Notes: a model not told the origin generated them from the letters alone. A stretch of DNA of 64,000 nt from Myxococcus eversor (GCF_010894455.1 NZ_JAAIXY010000013.1:248001-312000), one strand, 5' to 3'. Counted from the first letter of the stretch, positions 1-9,404 are shown. Numbers and translations are program-made.

Positions 1-2
1 GC

Positions 3-296
3 CGAGTCGTGCTTCCAGGCTTCGACACGGCTCCGAGCTGGGCCACGGAGGTGCGCAACGAATTGCTGCCCGAGTCCGACTACCCGTTCCGCAGGCTCGG
101 CGCCATGCACCTGGCGGACGGCACGCTGGTTGGCCGGGTGCTGACCCAGTTCGGCGACACCGATGAGGGCTTCAACGCGAACCTGACCTGCTATTTCCCC
201 GCAGCCTGCCCGGAGGACATCCTCGAGGAGCACCGCCAGCACCTCGCCGTTGAGTTCAGGAACTGGATTGTCGCCGCGGCGCGGGCGAGGCGTTGA
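3..296 (+). CDS. Hypothetical protein, 5' end cut by window
   Basis: This reading frame is open from the first bases of the window to a TGA at 294-296, so it is probably the C-terminal part of a longer gene. A GTG at 9 could serve as a start but has no visible ribosome binding site. The 95 or so residues seen are soluble and mixed charge, with a Trp/Phe-rich first half and a helical Arg-rich end. I recognise no family. The strand and codon usage match the next gene, 163 bases downstream, and that gap holds nothing notable. Confidence 0.45.
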   Translation, partial: RVVLPGFDTAPSWATEVRNELLPESDYPFRRLGAMHLADGTLVGRVLTQFGDTDEGFNANLTCYFPAACPEDILEEHRQHLAVEFRNWIVAAARARR

Positions 297-459
297 CGCA
301 CGGGCAGGGTGGCCCCGGTGAGACGCGAAGCCAGCCGCGTCTGTGTTTGTCGTTCCGGGGCCTGGAGGGCAGGGCGCTGGGGGAGCGGAGAGTTGATGCC
401 CGCCATCGTTCATGAACTGATGCCCGCGCTGGGAAACTTTCGCTGGGAGCTTCAGGGAC

Positions 460-1785
460 ATGGCGGCGAAGCAGGGTGCGGTGACGAGTTGGGGGCGTGA
501 GGTCTCCGAGCGGGAAGCCTGGTCGAAAGTGGAGACCGCCACGACGCCCGAGTGGCGTCAGAAGCTGTCCTCCTGGTGGAAGGGCGTCACGGATGGAGGC
601 GTCCTCTTCCACGAAGGTGACCTGGAGGCGGACACGCTGGTTGTCGGGCCCCGGCCGCTCGTCGTCTCCGGAAGCCTCAGGCTGAAGGGGCTGCTGGAGG
701 ATGGACACGCGGCCGACCACACGCTCCTCGTCGTCCTGGGCGACCTGGAGGTGGAGAACGTGGTGACGCTCTCGGCCATGTTCATCGCGGGCGACGTCCG
801 GATTCGAGGGCTCCTCTTCGGAGACTCGTTGGGCGACGACGTCTTCTGGGTGGGGGGCGGATTGAAGGCCCGGGTGCTCGTCGAGGAGCACCACCACCTC
901 CACGTGAAAGGCGCGCTCGACGTGGACGTCCTCGTGGGCAGCAAGCTCACCGCGCCGGGCAAGCCGCGTCAGACGTTGGCGCCGCATGAGGCGCTGCTTC
1001 CGGGGGCGTGGACGGACGAGGACGAGGACGAGGACGAGGACGGCGTCTTCGACTCGACGCTGGACGGAAGGGCGCTGCGCGCGATGCTGCGCGCGGGAAA
1101 GCCCGTCCTGGCTGACACGCGGCTGGGCCCGGTGGAGAAGGCGATCGCCGCCGCGAAGGAGAAGGTGGCGAAGGGAGAGAAGGCGCCTCGGCTCGGGCTC
1201 TCGCTCAAGAAGCTGAAGGTCATTCCCGAGGAGGTCTTCTCCCTCACGGGGCTGGAAGGCCTCACGCTGGACTCCAATCCCATCGAGGTGATTTCACCGC
1301 GCATCGGTGAGTTGCGAGCGCTGCGCTCCCTGAGTCTGGAGAGCTTGCCGGTGGGCGCGCTGCCCGTGGAGTTGTGTCGGCTTCCCGTGCTCAAGAAGCT
1401 GAGCCTGCGCTACTGCGACAAGCTCACCCGTCTTCCGGATGAGTTCAGCGAGCTGGAGTCCCTGGAGGAGCTGTACCTGGACGCCAAGGGGTTGGACGGC
1501 TTCCCGGAGGTGCTGACGCGACTGCCGAAGCTCAAGAAGCTCTGGTGGTGGCGCTTCTTCAAGACGCCGCCGGAGAAGCTGCGGGCGCTGGTGGAGGGTC
1601 TGGGCCGGATGCCGAAGCTGACCCACTCCGGCTTCTTCCAGGGCGAGGTACCCGAACTGCCCGCGGACCTCACTCCGCTCGCGCGCCTCAAGCAGTTCAA
1701 GGTGGGCCTGGACAAGTTTCCCGCGACGGAAGCGCAGCGACTGGAGGCGGCGCTGCCTCCGGGCCGGTTGCACGTGGGCTACTGA
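460..1785 (+). CDS. Leucine-rich repeat protein with N-terminal beta-repeat domain
   Basis: A 441-aa protein without a signal peptide. Residues about 45-170 form short repeats of the type V-x-G-D-L-x-V, like the stacked beta-strands of polymer-forming (bactofilin-like) or beta-helix domains; this likeness is inferred. An acidic run of alternating Asp and Glu (about residues 187-195) separates it from a lysine-rich segment. From about residue 245 to 400 there are leucine-rich repeats of roughly 23 residues (L-x-x-L-x-L-x-x-x-x-L/I). LRRs usually serve protein-protein contact, so a scaffold or effector role is plausible, but no enzymatic motif is visible. The ATG at 460 follows a GGGAG stretch. 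Confidence 0.75.
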   Translation: MAAKQGAVTSWGREVSEREAWSKVETATTPEWRQKLSSWWKGVTDGGVLFHEGDLEADTLVVGPRPLVVSGSLRLKGLLEDGHAADHTLLVVLGDLEVENVVTLSAMFIAGDVRIRGLLFGDSLGDDVFWVGGGLKARVLVEEHHHLHVKGALDVDVLVGSKLTAPGKPRQTLAPHEALLPGAWTDEDEDEDEDGVFDSTLDGRALRAMLRAGKPVLADTRLGPVEKAIAAAKEKVAKGEKAPRLGLSLKKLKVIPEEVFSLTGLEGLTLDSNPIEVISPRIGELRALRSLSLESLPVGALPVELCRLPVLKKLSLRYCDKLTRLPDEFSELESLEELYLDAKGLDGFPEVLTRLPKLKKLWWWRFFKTPPEKLRALVEGLGRMPKLTHSGFFQGEVPELPADLTPLARLKQFKVGLDKFPATEAQRLEAALPPGRLHVGY

Positions 1786-2132
1786 GCCGCCGATGCCACG
1801 CGCAGGCGAGCGCGGGAGGCATTGATGACGGCGGCCCATGAGCTGTTCTTGCATGAGGTCGATGCACAGGGGCGGGAGTCGCCTGGTCAGCGGGGGCGGC
1901 CCCCTCACGTGAGGAGGCGACTCCAGCAAGGGCCTTGGCGGCTTCTGGGCTGAGGTCATCGCGCGGACCGTGTGGCTGGGGGGTGCCGCCTGTTCATCGC
2001 GAGAGCGTGCCGGAGGCGCGTGCCTCGCTGTCCATGTCGCCCAGCGGGCGCCCCTGCGAGCGGGGGGAGCTGTCGGGCGACGCGGTGCGTGAGCACATGA
2101 GGACATTCATCGCGGACAGGGGAGGCTCGCGG
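1786..2132. other. Intergenic region between LRR gene and FUSC gene
   Basis: 347 bases with no supported gene. The FUSC reading frame stays open upstream to 1935, but the preferred start at 2133 leaves this as non-coding. Its only notable content is the inverted repeat at 1875-1924, listed separately. Confidence 0.5.
1875..1924 (+). terminator. Long inverted repeat, terminator-like
   Basis: GGAGTCGCCT (1875-1884) and AGGCGACTCC (1915-1924) are perfect 10-base inverted repeats. The 30-base loop itself contains a GGGG/CCCC pair. It lies 90 bases after the LRR stop codon and may end that transcript. There is no U-run, so an intrinsic terminator is not proven. Confidence 0.4.
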
Positions 2133-4223
2133 ATGCATCGTCTCTTGCGCCACATCCGGAGATTCTTCCGACTCCAGCCGGGCAGGCCGGCGTGGGCGGC
2201 CGGTGTTCGCGCGGCGCTGGCCGTCACCATTCCGTACTCGCTCGCCACGTTGCTGGGCTTCAAGGACGCGGGTTGGCTGGGGCTCACCGGATTGCTCGTG
2301 ACGCTGGCGAATCCCGGAGGGGCGTATCGGGGCAGGGCTCGGGTGATGGGCACGGTGACGGTGCTTGGAGCCCTCGTGGGAGTCATCGCCGCGCTGGCGG
2401 GCGGGCGCCTGCTCGTGGATGCGACTCTGCTCCTGGTGGGGGTCTTCGTCCTGACGTTCGCCCGGTGTTACGGCGACACGGCGGGTTCGGTGGGCGAGAA
2501 GCTCGCGGTCATCTTCGTGGCGTCGCTGGGGGCGCATGCGGTGGAACTGGACGCGGCGCTGACGCGCGGAGGGGCGCTCCTGTTGGGGGGCGGGTGGGCG
2601 ATGTTGCAGTCGCTGGTGCTCTGGCCGGTGCACCCCTATCGCCCGTCGCGGCGCGCCATCGCGCATGTGTACACGTCGCTCGCGGATGGGGCGCGGGACC
2701 TCGCCACGCTCGCGCGCGAGGGGGCTCCCGCGGAGGTGTGGACGGCGGGCACGACGCGGCATCTACCGCTGCGCGCGAAGATAGAGGGGGCTCGACAGAC
2801 GCTGGCGTCCACGCGGGTAGGGCGCTCCGATGAATCGCGGCGAGGTGAGCACCTGCTCGTGCTCCTGGAGGTGAGCGAGCAGGTGTTGGGGGTGTTGTTC
2901 GCCCTGGCCCAGGCGATGGAGGTGGCAAGCCCCGAGCGCAGGCTCCGTCCCGTGCGGGAGCAGGTGGCGCGCGCGTGTGACTGGTACGCGGAGATCTCCC
3001 AGCGGGTGGCGACGGTGTCACTCGCACCGGACACGGCGGCTGTCTACTGGCCGCGCTTTCCCACCCACCGTGAGGAACTGGGGCTCCGAGGGAAGTGGCT
3101 GCGAGTGGTTCCCGCTTCGGTGACGGAGCTGCTGACGCGGTTGAAAGGACACGCCGTCGCGGCGCAGCGAGCCGCCATGGCGATGCGGCGTGGCGACCCA
3201 GTGGCACTGGGGCATCCGCGGTCCCTCTTGCTGGCGAGCCAGCGCCGCCCGCTGTTGGAGACGTTGCGTGCGAACCTGAATTCGCGGTCCGTGGTGCTCC
3301 GGCATGCGTTGCGAGCGGGGACGGTCGCCTGTCTGGCGCTGGTGCTCACGCGGGTGCTGGGGTTGGGAGAGGCGTACTGGGTGGTGCTCTCCGCCATCGG
3401 CATTCTTCAGCCCTACTCGGCGAACACGGAGGAGCGTGCGCTCCAGCGTGTGACGGGGACGTTGCTGGGCGGGACGCTCGCGGCGGTGATTGCCACCGGG
3501 GTGGGGTCTCCGCTGGTGTTGATTCTGGTGATTGGGGTGCTGACGGCGGTCTCCGTGTCGTTGTTGCCGCTCAACTTCGGTGCGTTCCAGATTCTGCTCA
3601 CGCCGGACTTCCTTCTGCTGGCGACGCTGAGCGCGGGGGATTGGACTGTCGCGGAGAACCGGGCGCTGGGCGTGCTGGTGGCGTGTGTGTTGGCGCTCGC
3701 GGGGGTGTGGCTGTTGTGGCCGTATCCGGAGCGCAGGCGTTTCCCGGATGCCGCGGCGACGATGCTGCGAGCGGATGGAAACTACTTCCGGCAGGTGGCG
3801 GCGAGCCGTAGCGGCACCGAGCCGAAGGTCAGCGCGGCGCGCAGGGACCTGGGGCTCGCGATGATTGACGCGGAGGCGTCCTTCGAGCGGCTGATGGCGG
3901 AGTATCGAGGACCGGCGCATCGGCTGGAGCCCGCGATGGCGCTGCTGACGTACTCACGCAGGCTCGCCGCGTCGGTGACGGCGCTGGGCGAGCAGAAGGC
4001 CGTGATTCCATCGTCGGAGGTGCTGGACGTGGTGGCGCACAAGGCGAGTGGGACGCTGGATGTGCTCGCGGACTCGCTGAATCAGGGACAGACGCCCCCT
4101 CCGATGCCGGAGCTTCCGTTGCGCCGTATCGCGAACGACCCGGTGTCAGGGCCGTTGGTGGAGCGGGTGCCGCGCCAGCTCGAAATCCTGCATGGCGCGG
4201 TGGGGAAGCTGGTGTGGACGTGA
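2133..4223 (+). CDS. FUSC-family inner membrane protein
   Basis: About 696 aa in two halves. Residues about 20-170 hold an N-terminal bundle of membrane helices. A soluble, mostly helical segment follows. A second bundle starting near residue 390 has the typical FUSC pattern of GxxYWVVLS followed by QPY and xRxxxRxxGTLLGG. Proteins of this family (fusaric acid resistance, YccS/AaeB-like) are inner membrane proteins, often linked to efflux of aromatic acids; the substrate here is unknown. The reading frame is open back to 1935, but the ATG at 2133 follows GGGGAGG at a good distance and directly precedes the first basic/hydrophobic segment. No periplasmic adaptor or outer membrane channel lies beside it, which is unusual for an AaeB-type pump. 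Confidence 0.8.
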   Translation: MHRLLRHIRRFFRLQPGRPAWAAGVRAALAVTIPYSLATLLGFKDAGWLGLTGLLVTLANPGGAYRGRARVMGTVTVLGALVGVIAALAGGRLLVDATLLLVGVFVLTFARCYGDTAGSVGEKLAVIFVASLGAHAVELDAALTRGGALLLGGGWAMLQSLVLWPVHPYRPSRRAIAHVYTSLADGARDLATLAREGAPAEVWTAGTTRHLPLRAKIEGARQTLASTRVGRSDESRRGEHLLVLLEVSEQVLGVLFALAQAMEVASPERRLRPVREQVARACDWYAEISQRVATVSLAPDTAAVYWPRFPTHREELGLRGKWLRVVPASVTELLTRLKGHAVAAQRAAMAMRRGDPVALGHPRSLLLASQRRPLLETLRANLNSRSVVLRHALRAGTVACLALVLTRVLGLGEAYWVVLSAIGILQPYSANTEERALQRVTGTLLGGTLAAVIATGVGSPLVLILVIGVLTAVSVSLLPLNFGAFQILLTPDFLLLATLSAGDWTVAENRALGVLVACVLALAGVWLLWPYPERRRFPDAAATMLRADGNYFRQVAASRSGTEPKVSAARRDLGLAMIDAEASFERLMAEYRGPAHRLEPAMALLTYSRRLAASVTALGEQKAVIPSSEVLDVVAHKASGTLDVLADSLNQGQTPPPMPELPLRRIANDPVSGPLVERVPRQLEILHGAVGKLVWT

Positions 4224-4386
4224 CGGCTGTACGCTGACGTCCATTGAGTGGCAGTCATTTCCTGTCATTTGACGCGCGGCGACCACGGACAACCCGAGGG
4301 GTTCTTTTCATGGCGCTGCTTCGACCCGGGGGAGGAATCCGACCCCAGACGCGCAACCGGAATTCGCGCTTCTCGATAATCTGGTC

Positions 4387-5658
4387 ATGAGCGCCATCCA
4401 AGACCTGACCCGCCGCCGTCAGCAGCCGGTTTTTGTCCCCGAGCCTCTGCCCAAGAATGCTCCCGCGAAGGCCGAGGAGGCCGCCCCGAAGCGCCTGTTG
4501 CGCGACGAGTCGCGGTTCGAGTCCAGGTCTCCGGCCAAGGCGCCCGTGGAGCTGAATCCGACGGTCCCCGTCAAGGCGCCCGTGTCGGGCAAGGTCGACA
4601 TTGAAGGCATCGCCAACATGAAGGACCCGGTGGCGCGCAACCACGCCATCACCCAGGGCTACTACGAGCTCTCCAATCAGATGGCCGGCCTGTTGGGCAA
4701 GGAGAACGCCAACTGGGCCACGTTTGGTGTCTGGGCTTCGAAGCAGGCCGGCGTGAGCATCCGGCAGGAGGATCTGCCGAAGGCCTTCATGGACCAGCTC
4801 AAGGGCGACAACAAGTGGCTCGGCGCTCTGACGAACATCGGCCTGGGTGCCATCAATCCCCTGGCCCCGGCGCTGACGGAGGCCCTGAAGGTCCCCATCC
4901 GGGACGCGCTGAACCGTGTCAGTGATGCCATCGCGGATGGCAACCAGAAGCTCTTCCGGGACATCGCGCCGGAGTTCCAGCGCTTCACGGAGACCTTCAA
5001 GGGCGACACGAAGTACGACGCCGCCAAGGTGGAGAAGTACCTGGAGGGCTTCCCGCCCGGGAAGGAGAATCTCAAGGCAGCCTTCTCCGACTACGCCAAG
5101 GCGATGTTCGAGAAGGACCCGAACAAGAAGGCGGAGCTGATGCTCTCCGCCAATGACAAGGTTGGCGTCCACGAGCAGAGCCTGATTCAAGGCGAGGTCG
5201 AGCGCGCCCTCAACGCTCCGCTCAAGGAGACCTTTGCTCCCATCGTCAAGGCCACGCTCGACGCGGCTGGCAATGCGCTGCCCTTCCCGGCGAACCTCGC
5301 CTACAAGGGCGCCAAGGCAACGGGCCTGGTCGACAAGGCGGTGGACAGTGTCGTGAACAGCCTGACGGGGCAGTTCCGCAAGTTCGCCACCGAGCACATG
5401 ATGAAGATTGGCCTGCCGGAGGGCAGCCTGAGCCTGGGTGACGACGTGAAGCCCGGGGCGCAGGGCGCGTTCCCCGAACACCTGCGCACCATCGAGAGCG
5501 GCGAGCTGAACAAGCTCCTGTCCCAGTACGACAAGACGCCCAACTCGCTGAAGGGCTCCTCGGCCAATGACTGGTCCAAGTTCGACCAGCGCATGAACTA
5601 CATCGTCGACCTGTTCCGCTCCCGCCAGGGCGACCCGAGTCTCTTCAACGCGCCCTGA
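4387..5658 (+). CDS. Conserved-looking protein of unknown function
   Basis: 423 aa, no signal peptide. The first 70 residues are low-complexity, rich in Pro, Ala, Arg and Lys, and probably disordered. The rest is helical, with a strongly patterned stretch NANWATFGVWAS near residues 107-118 and a hydrophobic Gly/Ala/Pro segment after it. The C-terminal third is amphipathic. I do not recognise the family with certainty. The gene stands alone, with 163 bases before it and 383 after it. Confidence 0.7.
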   Translation: MSAIQDLTRRRQQPVFVPEPLPKNAPAKAEEAAPKRLLRDESRFESRSPAKAPVELNPTVPVKAPVSGKVDIEGIANMKDPVARNHAITQGYYELSNQMAGLLGKENANWATFGVWASKQAGVSIRQEDLPKAFMDQLKGDNKWLGALTNIGLGAINPLAPALTEALKVPIRDALNRVSDAIADGNQKLFRDIAPEFQRFTETFKGDTKYDAAKVEKYLEGFPPGKENLKAAFSDYAKAMFEKDPNKKAELMLSANDKVGVHEQSLIQGEVERALNAPLKETFAPIVKATLDAAGNALPFPANLAYKGAKATGLVDKAVDSVVNSLTGQFRKFATEHMMKIGLPEGSLSLGDDVKPGAQGAFPEHLRTIESGELNKLLSQYDKTPNSLKGSSANDWSKFDQRMNYIVDLFRSRQGDPSLFNAP

Positions 5659-6041
5659 GCCGCGTCAGTCGTTGCCGCCGAGGCAGCGCTTGTGCGGCGT
5701 GGTGTAGACGCCCTCGATGACACCGGGGGCGCCTTCGCGTCTTATTGGGTTGCACAGGTACCCCCCCGAGCCGCTTCTGTCTTCGCTCCCGGCGCGGGCC
5801 ACCATCGCCCTCGGTCGCGCCGAGCGGGAGAGCCACGCTCGTCTTCCTGCCCGCCCTCCCAAGCCTTGGATTTCTGGCGTCTTGCTTTGAATCCAGGCGC
5901 CCAAAACCTGCGTTCCTCGCATTGACGGTGCCTCTCCAGGCAGGGCTCACGGCTCGCCTTGACATCCTCGCGTGGGTGCGGTTGAACTGCTCGCGATTCG
6001 CAATTGCGAGTCATTCTCAATTGCCGGCCCGCGAGGAGGAC
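5659..6041. other. Intergenic region with iron-operon promoter
   Basis: 383 bases between an unrelated gene and the iron-uptake operon. Open frames on both strands cross it, but none has a credible start or codon pattern. The last 40 bases are distinctly AT-richer and hold the Fur-box-like palindrome at 6005-6019. Confidence 0.5.
6005..6019 (+). promoter_or_regulatory. Fur box upstream of iron-uptake operon
   Basis: TGCGAGTCATTCTCA matches the 7-1-7 Fur consensus TGAnAATnATTnTCA at 10 of 12 defined positions and is embedded in a longer AATTG/CAATT palindrome. It ends 22 bases before the ATG at 6042, so bound Fur would block expression. The downstream genes have iron-acquisition relatives, which supports the call. 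Confidence 0.65.
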
Positions 6042-6344
6042 ATGGCGACATCGACCCTGCTGATGGTGCTGGGCCTCGCCGTGCTCCGTGGCGTCGCGCT
6101 TCCTCCGCTGCTGGACGGTCATCGCCCGTGGGGGAGGGCGCTGGGGGCGTTCTGCCTCCTCGCCTCCGTGGGGTTCGCGGTGAAGGCCCAGGGGCTCGCG
6201 GTGGGGCTGACCTGCGCCGCCGTGCTGGCGATGCTGGTCGTCCCGCTCCTCGCGCTCGCGGTGCCGCTGTGGCCTCGTGCCACGCGGTATGTGTGGACGC
6301 TGGGCGCGCTGGCGCTCGCGGTGTTGTGGTGGGGAGGCGCCTGA
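6042..6344 (+). CDS. Small membrane protein of iron-uptake operon
   Basis: 100 aa, nearly all hydrophobic, with three or four membrane helices. The ATG at 6042 follows GAGGAGG and is preferred over the much longer upstream frame because the Fur box lies before it. It is the first gene of the operon, and its stop overlaps the next start (TGATG). In related operons small DUF3325- or DUF3649-type membrane proteins hold this position beside a PepSY protein. This one has no motif that fixes its family. It may be an accessory of the ferric reductase-like PepSY protein. Confidence 0.65.
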   Translation: MATSTLLMVLGLAVLRGVALPPLLDGHRPWGRALGAFCLLASVGFAVKAQGLAVGLTCAAVLAMLVVPLLALAVPLWPRATRYVWTLGALALAVLWWGGA

Positions 6345-6601
6345 TGGCCCACCAGCATGGAGCCGGCCGTATCGCCGCCGCCGTGACGGGCGCTCCCGGG
6401 GCCGCGGTGCTCGCGAGCCTGGCCGTACCGGCGGTGTTACCCGTGCCCGCGGATGTCCGGTTGCTCATCGCGGTGCTCGCCGTCCTGCCCGCCGCCGCCA
6501 CCGCCGTGTGTCTGGCATTGCTTGCCCGGAGCGCCATGCGTGCCTGGGCGGTCTCCGCCGGGGTCGCCGCCGTGGCGACCGTCGTCCTGGTGCTCGCGTG
6601 A
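6344..6601 (+). CDS. DUF3649-like small membrane protein
   Basis: 85 aa with three membrane helices. The C-terminal LLARSAMRAW stretch resembles the ArSAxRAW ending of DUF3649 iron-uptake proteins; this is from memory of the family. The start ATG overlaps the previous stop (TGATG), and the stop overlaps the GTG of the PepSY gene (GTGA), so the three are translationally coupled. Confidence 0.65.
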   Translation: MAHQHGAGRIAAAVTGAPGAAVLASLAVPAVLPVPADVRLLIAVLAVLPAAATAVCLALLARSAMRAWAVSAGVAAVATVVLVLA

Positions 6602-8145
6602 AGCTCTCCGCTCGTGCCTACGAGATTCTCTGGGATGCCCACGCGTGGGCCGGCGTGCTGTCGTCCCTGGTCCTGTTCGTGACGTTCTTCCTGGGGGCCT
6701 TCGCCCTCTTCGCGGAGGAGCTGTCGCCCTGGCAGGAGCCCACGTTCCGCGCGCCCATCGCCGTCCCGGAGGCGCAGGCCGTCGCGCTCGCGCAGCGGCT
6801 GGCCGACACGGAGGCCGCGTCGCGCCCGGTCTGGTTCGGCATCTCCCTGCCCACCGAAGAGGAGCCGTGGCTGCGCCTGTGGAGGATGACCGACGGCGCC
6901 ATCCATCCGCTCTGGTGGGATCCCGTCACCGGCCGCCAGCTCGGGGAGCGCAGCGACCTGGGCGAGTTCCTCAACGCGATGCACTTCCTGGAGCCGATAC
7001 CCGGAGGGCAGCACCTGACGGGGCTCGCCTCGGCCGTGCTCGTCCTGCTGGTGGGGACCGGGCTGCTGCTCCAACTCGGCAGGATGATGCGCGAGCTCGT
7101 GCGGTTCCGTCCGGGTTCCGCGCGCCGGGTGTTCTGGTCCGACACGCACAAGGTGATTGGCGTCATCAGCGCGCCCTTCCTGCTCGTCTTCGGAATCACC
7201 GGCGGGATTCTCTGGCTCGACGACTGGTTCGAGCCCGCCGTGGTGAAGACGTCGATGCATGGCGACCCCCAGGTGAAGGCGAGCGCCGTGGATTGGCCGG
7301 CTCCGCCCGCCGCGTCAGGCCAGCCCGCCGGTGCTCCCGACCTCGCCCACGCGCTCTCGGTGGCGAAGCAACGCTTCCCCGCGTCGGAGCACTCCCATTT
7401 CTTCTTCGACAACCTCGGTGACGAGCAGGGCGCCGTCCATCTTCCAGGGGAGCGCGAGGGCACGCTCCACGCCTTCACCCACGTGCGCGTCGCGCGGACC
7501 GGCGAGCTGCTGTGGTCCCGCGACACGGGCGGAGGGACAATCTATTCGCGGGTGATGGACCCGCTGTACGGGCTGCACTTCGCCACCTGGGCCAGCTTCC
7601 CCGCGAAGGTACTCTACGCCCTGCTGGCCTTCGTCTCCGCGTTCGGCATCCTCGCGGGCAACCTGCTCTGGCTGGAGCGGCGGCGCGCGAAGGCGTCCAA
7701 TCGCTTCGACCGCGTGCTCGCGAAGCTGACCTCCGGCTTCTGCGCGGGACTCGCGCTGGCCGTCGCGAGCCTCTTCATCGCAAACCAGCTGCTCCCCGCC
7801 GAGTTGTCCACGCGTCCGAGCTGGGAGCACGCTTTCTTCCTCGCGGCCTGGGGGCTCGGAATCGCGGGCGCCTTCGTCGGCGGTGAGCCCGCGCGGTATG
7901 CGCGTCGCCTGCTCATGGCGGCCAGCGCGCTGCTCGTCATCGTCCCGCTCATCGACGGGGCGAGGATGGGGCGGCTGCCCTTCGCTTCGGGCTCGGCGCA
8001 TGTGCTGGCGACGGAGCTGGGCCTCGTGGCGCTGGCGCTCCTCCTCGCTGGCGCGGCGCGCGGCATCCGTCGCCTCCAGCGCCCCACGCCCGTGGCGTCC
8101 CCTTCCACCGTCGAGCCGGACGCTCCCGCCTCCGTACCGACCTGA
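6598..8145 (+). CDS. PepSY-associated membrane protein (PiuB-like)
   Basis: 515 aa with the layout of PepSY-TM proteins. The first membrane helix (about residues 13-40) carries an HAWAG motif. A periplasmic PepSY-like domain follows, then a helix near 145-165, an SDTHK-to-GITGGIL helix around residues 180-205, a second PepSY-like segment, and a helix with YGLHFATWA near 325. Four more helices lie at the C-terminus. The histidines on the helices fit the haem or metal binding proposed for this family, whose members (PiuB, FsrB-like) are thought to take part in siderophore-iron reduction at the inner membrane. The GTG start at 6598 overlaps the previous stop. It is part of the Fur-box operon. 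Confidence 0.85.
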   Translation: MKLSARAYEILWDAHAWAGVLSSLVLFVTFFLGAFALFAEELSPWQEPTFRAPIAVPEAQAVALAQRLADTEAASRPVWFGISLPTEEEPWLRLWRMTDGAIHPLWWDPVTGRQLGERSDLGEFLNAMHFLEPIPGGQHLTGLASAVLVLLVGTGLLLQLGRMMRELVRFRPGSARRVFWSDTHKVIGVISAPFLLVFGITGGILWLDDWFEPAVVKTSMHGDPQVKASAVDWPAPPAASGQPAGAPDLAHALSVAKQRFPASEHSHFFFDNLGDEQGAVHLPGEREGTLHAFTHVRVARTGELLWSRDTGGGTIYSRVMDPLYGLHFATWASFPAKVLYALLAFVSAFGILAGNLLWLERRRAKASNRFDRVLAKLTSGFCAGLALAVASLFIANQLLPAELSTRPSWEHAFFLAAWGLGIAGAFVGGEPARYARRLLMAASALLVIVPLIDGARMGRLPFASGSAHVLATELGLVALALLLAGAARGIRRLQRPTPVASPSTVEPDAPASVPT

Positions 8146-8180
8146 CCCTCCACGCTTCACCCCCCTCAATGGAGTCCATC

Positions 8181-9404
8181 ATGAGCACCCTTCGCCGTCT
8201 CGCCACGGCATCCGCCGCCACCACCCTCCTGCTCACCACCACCCTGGTGGGTTGCGGAGACGACGACGACAAGACGCCGGGCCCGTCCGATACCAAGGAG
8301 CCCGTGTACAGCCTGGCCACCTCGGTCTTCTCGCAGGCGGGAAGCGCCACGTACGTGAGCGTCTTCAACTCCCTGGACATCACCGGGCTGGATTTGACGA
8401 AGGCCCGCGAGCACTCCGGCTTCGCGACGATTGGCGCCGTCGACGGGATGCTCTTCGTCGGAGCGGGCGAGGCGCCCGAGGTGTCGCGCTACACGGTGAA
8501 GGACGACGGCACGCTGGAGGACGCGGGGCGCATCAGCTTCGCCAGCTACGGCCTCGCCACCTCGCCGCTCTACTTCAACCAGTTCGTGGACTCGACCACC
8601 GCGTACATGTCGCTGGAGGAGTCCAAGCGCATCATCTGGAATCCCTCGACGATGCAAATCTCCGGTCCCGCCGAGGTGCCGGGCCTGGTCCGCGAGCGCG
8701 ATGGCCTGGTGGTGAAGACGGGCTATGACCGCGCCCGCGTGGTTCGCGGTGACGATGTGTTCCAGGCGTTCTACTGGACGGATGGCAGCTACTTCGACTT
8801 CCTGCCCACCTCGCAGATCGCCATCTATTCGAAGGCGGATGACAGCCTGGTGAAGCTGCTGGACGCGCCGTGCCCCGGGCTCGACGTGGCGACGCAGGAC
8901 GAGGCCGGCAACCTCTACTTCTCCAACTGGGTGTTCAGCTCCGCGGCGCCCGTCCTCAAGGAGACCGCGCCCGCCACTTGCGTGGTGCGCATCAAGGCCG
9001 GCTCGCGGGAGATCGACACCACCTTCACGCGCTCGCTGTCCTCGCTGGTGGGCGGCCGTCAGACGGCGGCGTTCCGCTACCTGGGCAACGGCACCGGCGT
9101 CGTCGCCGTGTTCCACGACGAGGACATGACCATCGACGCGAACACCAAGGCCACCGACATCACCGGCGGCCTGCACTGGAAGCTGTGGCGGGTGAACCTG
9201 GAGGCTGGCACGGCGTCGCCCATCGAGGAGCTCGGCTTCATCGCGGGCGGTTACTACTCCTTCGCGCTGGACGGCCGGACGTTCCTGCTGCTGCCCACGG
9301 CGGACTACAGCAAGACGGCCATCTGGGAGCTGGGCGTCAGCGGCGCGGCGGTGAAGCGCTTCGAGACGCAGGGCTGGGCGTACCAGTTCGTGAAGGTGCG
9401 CTGA
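8181..9404 (+). CDS. Surface lipoprotein, DUF4374-like, iron operon
   Basis: 407 aa. The signal peptide ends in a lipobox (LTTTLVGC), followed by a run of Asp. The mature part is rich in beta-strands, aromatic residues and Gly, and looks like a seven- or eight-bladed propeller (repeated W/F-x-x-D/G patterns). It resembles the DUF4374 proteins found next to PepSY genes and TonB receptors, but I cannot confirm the family. The ATG at 8181 follows GGAG; an in-frame ATG at 8169 is less likely. Last gene of the Fur-box operon. It probably captures a ferric complex at the outer surface and passes it to the TonB receptor encoded convergently. Confidence 0.7.
   Translation: MSTLRRLATASAATTLLLTTTLVGCGDDDDKTPGPSDTKEPVYSLATSVFSQAGSATYVSVFNSLDITGLDLTKAREHSGFATIGAVDGMLFVGAGEAPEVSRYTVKDDGTLEDAGRISFASYGLATSPLYFNQFVDSTTAYMSLEESKRIIWNPSTMQISGPAEVPGLVRERDGLVVKTGYDRARVVRGDDVFQAFYWTDGSYFDFLPTSQIAIYSKADDSLVKLLDAPCPGLDVATQDEAGNLYFSNWVFSSAAPVLKETAPATCVVRIKAGSREIDTTFTRSLSSLVGGRQTAAFRYLGNGTGVVAVFHDEDMTIDANTKATDITGGLHWKLWRVNLEAGTASPIEELGFIAGGYYSFALDGRTFLLLPTADYSKTAIWELGVSGAAVKRFETQGWAYQFVKVR

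Noticed and set aside
5665-5922. Minus-strand 85-aa frame ending in a protein-like stretch (YLCNPIRREGAPGVIEGVY)
   Set aside because: The end looks oddly protein-like but the first half is Arg/Ser-rich noise, no start with a ribosome binding site is visible, and it lies in the gap before the Fur-box operon. It could be a decayed gene remnant, but I cannot support it.
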